Source: UMGS172 sp045649545 (GTDB lineage: Bacteria > Bacillota > Clostridia > Oscillospirales > Acutalibacteraceae). Taken from it: a stretch of 5,348 bases of DNA. A program made the position numbers and the translations under genes. The stretch's first letter is position 1. Every line of letters begins with the position of its first letter. The DNA lies in contig JAZRQE010000023.1 in NCBI GenBank assembly GCA_045649545.1, forward strand, positions 1 to 5,348, read 5' to 3'. The notes below the pieces were generated by a model, which made no database searches, was not told the DNA's origin, and saw only the letters and a program-made list of their open reading frames with translations. Positions 1 through 5,212 of this stretch are shown here, piece after piece.

Positions 1-106
1 GTCTTCCTAAGACCGCTTGGCCTCCGACTTAGCAATCAAATTTTACGAAATTTGATTGCTTGAAAGCCGATTTATCGGCTTTTGTGGAAACGTTTTGCGT
101 TTCCAC
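1..106. repeat. Tandem array of perfect hairpins, intergenic
   Basis: No coding sequence is visible in this stretch. It holds consecutive perfect inverted repeats of unrelated sequence. A small one (5-bp arms at 1-5 and 9-13) may continue beyond the left edge. The others have 13-bp arms at 31-43 and 48-60 around a TACG tetraloop, 8-bp arms at 63-70 and 75-82, and 9-bp arms at 84-92 and 98-106. The terminator at 123-157 follows at once. None of the three main hairpins is GC-rich with a long T-run, so they do not look like a set of ordinary terminators. The arrangement resembles a composite intergenic palindromic repeat (REP/BOX-like), or the structured 3' end of a transcript from the left. The class is not one I can name. 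Confidence 0.55.
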
Positions 107-122
107 GTTCTACAATCATTAT

Positions 123-157
123 AAAACCCGCGGTCTTTAAACAGACCGCGGGTTTTT
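123..157. terminator. Bidirectional intrinsic terminator after the AraC-family gene
   Basis: A perfect 11-bp GC-rich stem (126-136 with 143-153, core ACCCGCGGTCT) has a 6-nt loop. It is flanked by A-runs on the left and T-runs on the right, so a U-tract follows the stem in either direction. It lies 12 nt past the stop codon of the minus-strand regulator gene and would end that transcript. It could also end any rightward transcript entering from the left. Confidence 0.85.
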
Positions 158-168
158 GTGTTTTATAA

Positions 169-1014
169 TTACTTTTTAGTAGATTTGGTCATATCGTCCT
201 GCTTGGGCGAAACACCGAAACGAGATTTATACATTCTATAAAAGGATGAATAATCCTTAAATCCGCAAGCGGTACAAACCTTACCGGCGTGCTCACCTGC
301 TCTGATGCGGTTTCTGGCAGCAATCAAACGTTTGATGGTAATATATTCCCAAACGCTGGTGCCGGTAGCTCTTTTAAACAGTCTGTTCAACTGTGACTGA
401 CTCAAGAAAAATTTTTCACTTAACATTCCCAAAGACAAATGCTCATACAAATTACGGTTAATGTAATCAATAAGTTGCAACACTACATCACCCTGATTTG
501 CGTTGGCGGTATCATTACGCTCCTTCAAATTACAGTAAGCTTTGTAAATCTCACAAAGTATTGTAAACAACTTCGCCTCTGTTTCAAGCTTAATACCGAC
601 CAGCGAATCATCCGAAAGAGTCTCAAAACAATGTTGATAAAGTTTAGTATCAAAATCCTCTTCTCTGTAACGGTTAAGTTGACCCAAATCACGCTCAAAG
701 AAAGCTTTTGTCAAGATGCCGTCAGGGTCTTGTGCCTTAAACTTATCGGGGAAAAACTGAATAACCACACGTTCATACGGCATATCGCCCAAAACCTGCA
801 GATTATGTGTTTCGGAAGGACGCGTAATCATAATATCGTGAGGTTTTAGTGCGTACTCTTTACCCTCAACCAAATAACGACAATAGCCCGACATAAAATA
901 ATAAATTTCCAATCGGTCATGAGCGTGCATCGGAAACACTTCGTCAACAGGATGCTCGGTTAATAAATGATGTATTTTAAAATCCCCGAATTCGATATTA
1001 AAATAACGTGGCAT
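169..1014 (-). CDS. AraC/XylS-family transcriptional regulator with N-terminal cupin
   Basis: This is a 281-residue DNA-binding regulator. The N-terminal half is a cupin-type sensor (about residues 15-90) with the pattern FPMHAHDRLEIYYF (H30, H32, E36), typical of AraC-family sugar sensors. The C-terminal half (about 178-272) is the double helix-turn-helix. The first HTH lies around 195-216, and the second around 243-266 carries the family signature ACGFKDYSSFYRMYKSRFG. The frame is open further upstream to 1083, but I chose the ATG at 1012-1014 (MPRYFNIEF) because AAAGGAAA lies 9 nt before it and the cupin alignment begins there. It is transcribed divergently from a decayed uxuA/oxidoreductase remnant and probably controlled that operon in response to a hexuronate or related sugar acid. 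The ligand is inferred from context only. The regulator itself looks intact although its presumed target is destroyed. Confidence 0.93.
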   Translation of the reverse strand: MPRYFNIEFGDFKIHHLLTEHPVDEVFPMHAHDRLEIYYFMSGYCRYLVEGKEYALKPHDIMITRPSETHNLQVLGDMPYERVVIQFFPDKFKAQDPDGILTKAFFERDLGQLNRYREEDFDTKLYQHCFETLSDDSLVGIKLETEAKLFTILCEIYKAYCNLKERNDTANANQGDVVLQLIDYINRNLYEHLSLGMLSEKFFLSQSQLNRLFKRATGTSVWEYITIKRLIAARNRIRAGEHAGKVCTACGFKDYSSFYRMYKSRFGVSPKQDDMTKSTKK

Positions 1015-1102
1015 ACGTAAATTTCCTTTTCTTTTCAATATTGTATTGCTTAAAAATGCAAACTGCTGCATTTTATTGCACAAATTTACAAAGTTTTAAA
1101 AA

Positions 1103-1131
1103 ATTATAACATTAAACGCTCAATTTTGCAA
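1103..1131 (-). promoter_or_regulatory. Likely promoter of the AraC-family gene (extended -10)
   Basis: Read on the minus strand, TGT-TATAAT forms an extended -10 (TATAAT at 1103-1108, TG within 1109-1111). TTGCAA lies 17 bp upstream (1126-1131) as a 4-of-6 match to the -35 consensus. The -35 falls inside the left copy of the 11-bp direct repeat, so occupancy by the regulator would be expected to autoregulate it. This is an inference from sequence only. Confidence 0.6.
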
Positions 1132-1155
1132 TATACAAAAATCCATTTTGCAATA
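1123..1155 (+). promoter_or_regulatory. Direct-repeat operator, probable AraC-family binding site
   Basis: ATTTTGCAATA occurs exactly twice, at 1123-1133 and 1145-1155. The offset is 22 bp, about two helical turns, the layout expected for two AraC-type subunits on one DNA face. The core also occurs inverted as TATTGCA at 1074-1080 and as TATTGC at 1045-1050 inside the regulator's leader. The cluster lies between the divergent regulator and the remnant operon. The operator role is inferred; the repeats themselves are exact. Confidence 0.6.
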
Positions 1156-1172
1156 GTTTTAGGAGGCAATTT

Positions 1173-1266
1173 ATGAAGCTTACATTCAGACGGTACAGCG
1201 ATGATGAACCGATTTCGTTGAAAAAATCGCCAAATTACCACAATGACCGGTGTTGTTTCGGCTATT
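1173..1266 (+). pseudogene. uxuA: uxuA (mannonate dehydratase) 5' fragment, frameshifted
   Basis: AGGAGG at 1161-1166 sits 6 nt before an ATG, followed by MKLTFRRYSDDEPISLKK. This matches the start of mannonate dehydratase (typically MKMTFRWYG..DPV.L), which removes water from D-mannonate to give 2-keto-3-deoxygluconate in glucuronate breakdown. The conserved W after TFR has become R. Restoring one A in the A-run at 1221-1226 and one base near 1241-1243 gives IAKLPQMTGVVSAI, which lines up without gaps with the family's IRQIPGMTGIVSAI region. After that the similarity stops: the enzyme is about 350 residues long but only about 32 remain, and the frame runs into oxidoreductase-like sequence. 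The ribosome binding site is intact but no functional product is possible. Assignment rests on memory of the family. Confidence 0.65.
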
Positions 1267-1840
1267 TGCGATGTGAATCCTGAACGCTTAGCAGTATGAT
1301 GTTTAACCAGCGTACCAACTGCATTTACAGAAAAATACGTAAACTTGTTTAAAGCGGTGAAGCCCCCCGGCACCAACCGCTTGGAAATTGCGGCACAAAG
1401 GGTAAGTTGGTTATCGAAAGCGGAACGTTAATGTTATGTAAACTTAAAACGGGCGAATGTAAATTCTGTTTTGAGTGGCAGGAAAATTCCTCAGCCATAC
1501 CCTCTGAAACCGTTGTAATCGAACAGACCGAAAGAGAAACCGCACATAAAGGAATTTTGCAAAACTTTGCTAACGCTATTTTATACGGTGAAGAACTACT
1601 TTCCCCGGTGTTGACAGCATTAACGAGGTTGAAATCTCCAATGCGGCATATCTTTCCTCTTGGCAAGACCGATGGGTAGAGCTTCCGATTGACGAAGATT
1701 TATACTATGCTGAACTCAAAAAAAGAGCCGATTCTTCATCTCTCAAAACCGCCAAAAATGACAAGCACGCCGATATGAAATACAGCGAACGTTGGAGTGT
1801 CATGTGGCGATTTTATGTAAACAAAAGCACCTTCATTTGA
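1267..1840 (+). pseudogene. Gfo/Idh/MocA-family oxidoreductase remnant, multiply deleted and frameshifted
   Basis: Several pieces typical of NAD(P)-dependent sugar dehydrogenases of the Gfo/Idh/MocA family follow in order. CDVNPERLA (1267-1293) is the end of the Rossmann second strand. MFNQRTNCIYRKIRKLV (about 1299-1349) is followed by a TAA at 1350-1352, then SGE. GTNRLEIAAQ (1369-1398) leads into KLVIESGTL and HKGILQNFANAIL in the frame open at 1407-1605. After another shift comes GVDSINEVEISNAAYLSSW and then WVELPIDEDLYYAELKKR, in the frame running to the TGA at 1838-1840. Frameshifts are needed near 1296, 1363-1368, 1399-1402 and 1603-1606. Roughly half of the normal 350-390 residues is missing, in two internal blocks. 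The last codons lie in the terminator hairpin, so the original stop was probably earlier. Antisense open frames across 1104-1666 are shadows of this remnant. Confidence 0.78.
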
Positions 1841-1852
1841 AGGTGCTTTTTT
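1823..1852. terminator. Bidirectional intrinsic terminator between convergent units
   Basis: A perfect 12-bp stem (1823-1834 with 1839-1850, core AAAAGCACCTTC) has an ATTT loop. T-runs follow it on both strands. It closes the remnant operon on the plus strand and the SMP-30-family gene on the minus strand, whose stop codon is 6 nt away. Confidence 0.85.
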
Positions 1853-1857
1853 ATCAT

Positions 1858-2682
1858 TTACCTTATTTTTACCTTAAACAATCCGCCGGCTGACGGCTCA
1901 TCTTTTCCATCGCATTTAGCGGTTGTGATAAACAGTGTATCCATATTTTCACCGCCGACACAACACGACGATACATTGGTTAACGGCAACTGTATTTCAC
2001 CTATTCTTTCGCCTGTTTTAGTGTCCCAGTGTGAAATCTTACCGCCGCCCCAGTGTGCTACCCATATAGTATCGTCAATATCAACGCACATTCCGTCAGG
2101 CGCACCGTCATCAATCTTACAAAAAACGGTTTTATTACTCATTTCACCAAGTGTTACATCAAAATCGTATTTCCAAACCTCGTGAGTCGGTGTATCTATG
2201 TAAAACATCGTCTTACCGTCTTTTGTCCAGCCAAGACCGTTTGAAACGGTTACACCGTCAACCATTGTTTTGTAACTATTATCACTGTCAATACGGTATA
2301 AAGCGCAATTATTCTCCATACGCTTGTTAAATCCGATTGTGCCCACAAAAAGACGCCCGCACAGGTCTAATTTTCCGTCATTATAGCGGAAATCGTCACC
2401 CTCATAAACGTTTAAAATAAACTTTTTATTGGTATCGTCAAGGTCACGCTCGTAAATACCGCTTCGCTCGGCAGTAATAAGTTTTCCGTTCTTAACAACA
2501 ACACAACCTACATTTCCGTCGGTTTTATACGACCTTACCTTATTGGTTTCAGGGTTAAGACAAAAGACAGTATCGCCTTTTATCGAGACAAAGTAAAGTA
2601 ATCCGTCAACTTTATCCCAACAAGGCCCCTCAAGAAGTTCTGAATTATTATGAAAAATCAATTCTGAATTATATGTTTTCAT
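1858..2682 (-). CDS. SMP-30/gluconolactonase-family lactonase
   Basis: This is a 274-residue six-bladed beta-propeller hydrolase of the SMP-30/gluconolactonase/LRE family, which opens sugar lactones to sugar acids in the cytoplasm using one divalent metal. Visible motifs are LLEGPCWD (E18), FRYNDGKLDLCGRLFVGT (R99, N101, D102), VSNGLGWTKDGKTMFYIDT (N148) and PDGMCVDIDDTIWVAHWGG (D196). E18, N148 and D196 correspond to the metal ligands of the family, and R99 and N101 to the substrate-binding pair. Length is normal and no signal peptide is seen. The start is supported by AGAGGTG at 2688-2694, 5 nt upstream. One oddity is FVSIKGD where most members have an FVDI-type motif. The adjacent dehydrogenase remnant and AraC-type regulator suggest that it once hydrolysed the lactone made by that dehydrogenase. 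The true substrate (glucono-, galactono-, arabino- or uronolactone) cannot be read from the sequence. Confidence 0.9.
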   Translation of the reverse strand: MKTYNSELIFHNNSELLEGPCWDKVDGLLYFVSIKGDTVFCLNPETNKVRSYKTDGNVGCVVVKNGKLITAERSGIYERDLDDTNKKFILNVYEGDDFRYNDGKLDLCGRLFVGTIGFNKRMENNCALYRIDSDNSYKTMVDGVTVSNGLGWTKDGKTMFYIDTPTHEVWKYDFDVTLGEMSNKTVFCKIDDGAPDGMCVDIDDTIWVAHWGGGKISHWDTKTGERIGEIQLPLTNVSSCCVGGENMDTLFITTAKCDGKDEPSAGGLFKVKIR

Positions 2683-2710
2683 ATTTTCACCTCTAAAGCT
2701 CGTTAACTAA

Positions 2711-2719
2711 ATTATACCA
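2711..2719 (-). promoter_or_regulatory. Extended -10 promoter of the SMP-30-family gene
   Basis: On the minus strand TGG-TATAAT (TATAAT at 2711-2716) is a perfect extended -10 element 29 nt before the start codon. No convincing -35 is seen at the usual distance, which is common for extended -10 promoters. No T-box or riboswitch-like fold fits in the short leader. Confidence 0.6.
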
Positions 2720-2784
2720 TTAAAAATATAAAATGCTATAACTTTTTAAATATATTCATTAATATTTTCATTTGCATTGAACTC

Positions 2785-2813
2785 TTGATATCATATCAAA
2801 AATAATGTATAAT
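2785..2813 (+). promoter_or_regulatory. Promoter of the RluA-family gene with overlapping 15-bp palindrome
   Basis: TTGATA (2785-2790), a 17-bp spacer and TATAAT (2808-2813) form a near-consensus sigma-A promoter 30 nt before the rluA-family start. The -35 hexamer is the first part of a perfect inverted repeat, TTGATATCATATCAA (2785-2799), with 7-bp arms around one central base. A repressor dimer bound there would block the promoter, so it is an operator candidate. The repressor is not in the window as far as I can tell. Confidence 0.7.
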
Positions 2814-2842
2814 ACTTAAAAAACACAACACAGAGGTAAACT

Positions 2843-3811
2843 ATGAAATCATTTACCGTTGGTAAAAACGATGCAGGACTTCGTTTGGATAAGTTTGTGA
2901 CAAAGACTGCACCGTTATTGCCCACTACCCTACTTTACAAATACATAAGACTCAAACGCATAAAGGTTGACGGCAAGCGTGCCGAAATCAACACTCGTTT
3001 GAGTTTAGGCTCGGTTGTCGAAATGTATATCAACGACGAATTTTTTGAACCGAAGTCACCCAAATTTGATTTTATGTCGGCATCGAAAGCTTTGGATATT
3101 GTTTACGAGGATGAGAATATACTGCTTGCCGATAAAAAACAAGGATTGCTTGTCCATCCCGACGAAAACGAGTATAACGACACGCTAATTGCCCGTATAC
3201 AGCGTTATTTATACGAAAAGGGTGAGTATAACCCGGAAGCTGAAAACAGTTTCAGACCGGCATTAGCCAACCGTATCGACCGCAACACCGGTGGTATTGT
3301 CATCGCCGCCAAAAATGCCGAGTCTTTACGTATTTTGTGCGACAAAATCAAAAGTCGCGAGATTGATAAAATGTACCTCACCATTGTTCACGGAAAGCCT
3401 CCTAAAAGAGAAGATATTTTAGAGGGCTACCTTGAAAAGAACGAGGACAAACGTCAGGTTTATATAAAACAAAAAATGACCGAGGACACCAAAACTGTAC
3501 GTACCAAATATTCTTGTTTGGCATCAAAAGACGGGTTATCGCTTTTAAAAATCGAACTCTTAACCGGACGCACCCACCAAATACGAGCACATATGGCGTC
3601 AATCGGATGTCCTTTGCTTGGTGACGGAAAATACGGCGTTAACCAAAAAGATAAAGCAATGGGATTTAAGTGTCAAGCGTTGTATTCTTATAAATTAAAG
3701 TTCAACTTCACTTCTGACGGCGGAATTTTAGAGTACCTGAACGGCAAAACATTCCAAGTACCAACCGTTTGGTTTGCGGATAAACTATTCTCCGAAGTTA
3801 AATATAAATAA
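2843..3811 (+). CDS. RluA-family RNA pseudouridine synthase
   Basis: This 322-residue enzyme isomerises uridine to pseudouridine in RNA, most likely 23S rRNA. An N-terminal S4-type RNA-binding domain (about residues 11-67, AGLRLDKFVT..., LYKYIRLKRIKVDGKR) precedes the catalytic domain (about 85-285). Catalytic motif II reads NRIDRNTGGIVIAAKN, with D146 as the nucleophilic aspartate (family HRLDxxTSG). Motif I is ILLADKKQGLLVHP (93-106) and motif III is LLTGRTHQIRAHMASIGCPL (239-258). Length and domain order are normal for the RluC/RluD group, but the exact target uridine cannot be told. The replacement of H by N and of S by G around the catalytic loop is mild variation. The start is supported by AGAGGT at 2832-2837, 5 nt upstream. 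It is a single-gene unit with its own promoter and terminator, divergent from the SMP-30-family gene. Confidence 0.93.
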   Translation: MKSFTVGKNDAGLRLDKFVTKTAPLLPTTLLYKYIRLKRIKVDGKRAEINTRLSLGSVVEMYINDEFFEPKSPKFDFMSASKALDIVYEDENILLADKKQGLLVHPDENEYNDTLIARIQRYLYEKGEYNPEAENSFRPALANRIDRNTGGIVIAAKNAESLRILCDKIKSREIDKMYLTIVHGKPPKREDILEGYLEKNEDKRQVYIKQKMTEDTKTVRTKYSCLASKDGLSLLKIELLTGRTHQIRAHMASIGCPLLGDGKYGVNQKDKAMGFKCQALYSYKLKFNFTSDGGILEYLNGKTFQVPTVWFADKLFSEVKYK

Positions 3812-3845
3812 AATAAAAGCACCCATACGGGTGCTTTTATTTTAT
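3808..3845. terminator. Intrinsic terminator overlapping the rluA-family stop codon
   Basis: A perfect 17-bp stem (3808-3824 with 3829-3845, core AAAAGCACCC) closes on an ATAC loop and ends in a TTTTATTTTAT tail. It overlaps the stop codon. The A/T-symmetric arms let it work on both strands, so it could also stop transcription of a minus-strand gene arriving from the right. Confidence 0.85.
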
Positions 3846-3854
3846 ATTTAAATC

Positions 3855-3927
3855 TTATTTCGCATTCTGCTCAACAGCAACTGCTTAAAGCTTCGGACAT
3901 ACCAACCATGGGGTTGTTACCTGCACC
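3855..3927 (-). pseudogene. Decayed duplicate of the 3' end of a GGGtGRT-family gene
   Basis: This stretch repeats the 3' end of the gene at 5213-5348. Positions 3855-3884 are identical to 5213-5242 (30 nt, including the stop codon), and 3898-3924 are identical to 5255-5281 (27 nt). Between them the two copies differ and have unequal length (13 against 12 nt), which destroys the frame. Read on the minus strand it gives AGNNPMVGM and then quits the family sequence. Homology ends at about 3927, where AT-rich sequence begins. It is a truncated, non-coding tail, placed directly after the rluA-family terminator. Confidence 0.85.
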
Positions 3928-3945
3928 ATTATATTTTTAATTATA

Positions 3946-3974
3946 TTGATTTTTTCTTACAATGATGGTATACT
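3946..3974 (+). promoter_or_regulatory. Strong promoter for the structured RNA
   Basis: TTGATT (3946-3951), a 17-bp spacer and TATACT (3969-3974), with TG one base before the -10 (3966-3967), make a good extended sigma-A promoter. Transcription would start at about 3981, exactly where the long inverted repeat begins. The nearest gene start is about 240 nt further on. Confidence 0.7.
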
Positions 3975-3979
3975 AAATT

Positions 3980-4154
3980 TACCACACAACATTTAAATAT
4001 TTTCAAACAACAAGGTGTGTATTTTTATCTTTCGGTAAAAATGCAGGCTCTATTTTCGCATACTTTGTTGTTTGTAGAAAATGTTGTGTGGTAGCAATCA
4101 GGAGTCGCATTTTTCGGTGTGTGTGACTTTTAGTTGCACACACTTTTTTGTTTT
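3980..4154 (+). ncRNA. Candidate structured RNA (small RNA or leader), novel
   Basis: Between a strong promoter and a terminator lies a transcript of about 170 nt with no supported open reading frame and a strong nested fold. The outer stem of 15 perfect pairs joins 3980-3994 to 4079-4093 (TACCACACAACATTT). The middle stem of 10 perfect pairs joins 4004-4013 to 4065-4074 (CAAACAACAA). The inner hairpin of 11 pairs including two G-U joins 4019-4029 to 4034-4044, with a TTTC loop. A single-stranded AGCAATCAGGAGTCGCATTTTT-like linker (about 4093-4114) leads to the terminator. The rod-like shape recalls 6S RNA, but it is shorter and I see no match to 6S, SRP, RNase P, tmRNA or any riboswitch consensus I know. 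It may act alone or as an attenuating leader of the membrane-protein gene. A TA-flanked MITE with 13-bp ends is an alternative reading. Confidence 0.55.
4117..4154 (+). terminator. Intrinsic terminator ending the structured RNA
   Basis: An 11-bp stem (GTGTGTGTGAC at 4117-4127 with GTTGCACACAC at 4133-4143, two G-U pairs in RNA) has a TTTTA loop and is followed by TTTTTTGTTTT. It ends 68 nt before the next start codon with no strong promoter in between, so read-through may supply that gene. TTCGGTG (4113-4119) is complementary to CACCGAA (4179-4185), which could compete with the lower part of the stem. That last point is speculative. Confidence 0.75.
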
Positions 4155-4222
4155 AGGGGGAATAACCAATATTTTAAACACCGAATATTATCAAAACATT
4201 AATTTAAGAAAGAAGTGATTAA

Positions 4223-5038
4223 ATGAAAGTTAATATAAGAAACTTAATCGAATTAATTTTACAAATCATAACAATACCTCTGTTTTTTTATGAGGATTTT
4301 TACTTTCAACCCAGAATTGTAATAATAAGCGACGCTGTTACCAGCATAGGATTCACGTGCTTTGAATTTATGGGACAATTTTCTGTTTTATATTCAGCAA
4401 TATTTTTCCTAACAGTCATATGCAGTGTCGTTTTGCTTGCTGTACAACTTGTATCACAGAAAAGAAATTTACTTATTGTTCATATTATAATACTTATAGA
4501 AACTGTTCTCTTGATATTTATATACATTTGGGCAAAAATTGAATTCACTATGATTTCATGCACAGTTTTAATATTACTTGTTGTACTATCAGCAATAAGT
4601 TTTTCAGGATATATAAAAGCTAAAAAGAAAGGCATAACTGACGAACCGTTGATAAAGGCAAAACAAGTCGAGATATCATCTGACTATGATGAGCTTTGTT
4701 ACGGCGAAGAGTACCGCAATCTTGCATTATTTGTTTTCCTTTACATAATTACATTTGGCATTTGGAATTATGTTTGGGTTTACAAAACGACAAAATTTTT
4801 AAACAAGACACCAAATGCAGAAGTGTATAGTCCTGCTAAAAAGTTGCTTTTGTGCATATTTGTTCCCTTATATCAAACATATTGGTTTTACAAACATGGA
4901 GAAAAAATTGATGCATTAAGCCAATATGAAGAACTTAAAAACAACTACCTAACCATTTTGTGTCCCTTAATACCAATTCCCTTAATTTCATCTGTAATCA
5001 TGCAAGATAAAATAAATCAAGTTTGCACGCATAAATAA
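4223..5038 (+). CDS. DUF4234-type multi-pass membrane protein
   Basis: This is a 271-residue integral membrane protein of unknown function. Hydrophobic segments lie at about 8-23, 53-77, 83-104, 109-130, 167-187, 206-222 and 241-261. The C-terminal part (about 160-265) has the DUF4234 look: EYRNLALFVFLYIITFGIWN followed by a WVYKTTKFLN stretch, then VPLYQTYWFYKHGEKID. The N-terminal four-helix part is not one I recognise. A charged linker (132-160) separates the halves. The start is preceded by AGAAGTGA at 4211-4218, a weaker ribosome binding site than its neighbours have. The gene is AT-rich, and ATA clearly dominates among its isoleucine codons, unlike the rluA-family gene where ATT/ATC prevail. 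This suggests separate ancestry. It follows the structured RNA and its terminator, and is flanked by the two copies of the GGGtGRT tail. Confidence 0.8.
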   Translation: MKVNIRNLIELILQIITIPLFFYEDFYFQPRIVIISDAVTSIGFTCFEFMGQFSVLYSAIFFLTVICSVVLLAVQLVSQKRNLLIVHIIILIETVLLIFIYIWAKIEFTMISCTVLILLVVLSAISFSGYIKAKKKGITDEPLIKAKQVEISSDYDELCYGEEYRNLALFVFLYIITFGIWNYVWVYKTTKFLNKTPNAEVYSPAKKLLLCIFVPLYQTYWFYKHGEKIDALSQYEELKNNYLTILCPLIPIPLISSVIMQDKINQVCTHK

Positions 5039-5068
5039 GAAGTTGTTAGGCTTTTAATACATAAAATC

Positions 5069-5100
5069 AGGGAGTGGTTTTATTCGCTCCCTTTTAGTTT
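5069..5100 (+). terminator. Intrinsic terminator after the DUF4234-type gene
   Basis: An 8-bp stem (AGGGAGTG at 5069-5076 with CGCTCCCT at 5085-5092, one G-U pair) has a GTTTTATT loop and is followed by TTTAGTTTT. It lies 30 nt past the stop codon. Confidence 0.75.
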
Positions 5101-5141
5101 TCCAATAATGAAAGATATTTGTAAATGGTTGTTCTGCTTAT
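5094..5141 (-). pseudogene. Possible C-terminal remnant of a serine recombinase/resolvase
   Basis: On the minus strand 15 codons plus a TAA (5094-5096) read ISRTTIYKYLSLLEN. This closely resembles the helix-turn-helix recognition segment at the end of resolvase/invertase-type serine recombinases, usually (G/N)-(I/V)-S-R-(T/S)-T-(I/V)-Y-(K/R)-Y-(L/I). Upstream of it the frame enters a hairpin with no further recombinase similarity, so only the tail remains. Fifteen codons of AT-rich DNA could match by chance. The stop codon in the right place and the neighbouring duplication make a real remnant plausible. Confidence 0.4.
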
Positions 5142-5143
5142 AT

Positions 5144-5197
5144 AAAAATTGGACACATCATAGGGTAAAACCCTCAAATGATGTGTCCAATTTTTTT
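5144..5197. terminator. Long bidirectional hairpin terminator of the GGGtGRT-family gene
   Basis: A perfect 18-bp stem joins 5144-5161 to 5178-5195 (core TTGGACACATCAT). Beyond a 3-nt bulge (5175-5177) it carries a 5-bp inner stem, AGGGT (5162-5166) with ACCCT (5170-5174), and an AAA loop. Runs of A and T at the ends provide a U-tract on both strands. It lies 16 nt past the stop of the minus-strand gene. It is longer than most terminators, so a second role, for example as a recombination-associated repeat, is possible. Confidence 0.75.
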
Positions 5198-5212
5198 ATG
5201 ATTATAAATTAA

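Noticed and set aside
1..13. Resemblance to a tRNA anticodon arm (loop TTCCTAA, which would be an Arg CCT anticodon)
   Set aside because: No T-arm with GTTCGA-type sequence or acceptor stem follows at the required distance; the next bases form unrelated hairpins.
439..849. Open frame on the plus strand inside the AraC-family gene
   Set aside because: It is antisense to a well-supported regulator gene, has no ribosome binding site, and its translation matches no family I recognise.
1104..1666. Two overlapping minus-strand open frames of 90 and 105 codons
   Set aside because: They are the antisense of the uxuA/dehydrogenase remnant, whose plus-strand motifs are clear; no family resemblance or ribosome binding site supports them.
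1925..2244. Plus-strand open frames of 86 and 63 codons
   Set aside because: They are antisense shadows of the SMP-30-family gene.
3402..3602. Minus-strand open frame of 66 codons
   Set aside because: It is an antisense shadow within the pseudouridine synthase gene.
3980..4093. MITE with 13-bp terminal inverted repeats and TA flanks
   Set aside because: A TA flank is too short to prove target duplication, and a promoter just before and terminator just after fit an RNA gene better. Kept as an alternative only.
4041..4094. 17-codon open frame starting with ATG inside the structured RNA
   Set aside because: There is no ribosome binding site, and the frame overlaps the base-paired arms; the inverted repeats explain the sequence better. 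A leader peptide cannot be fully excluded.
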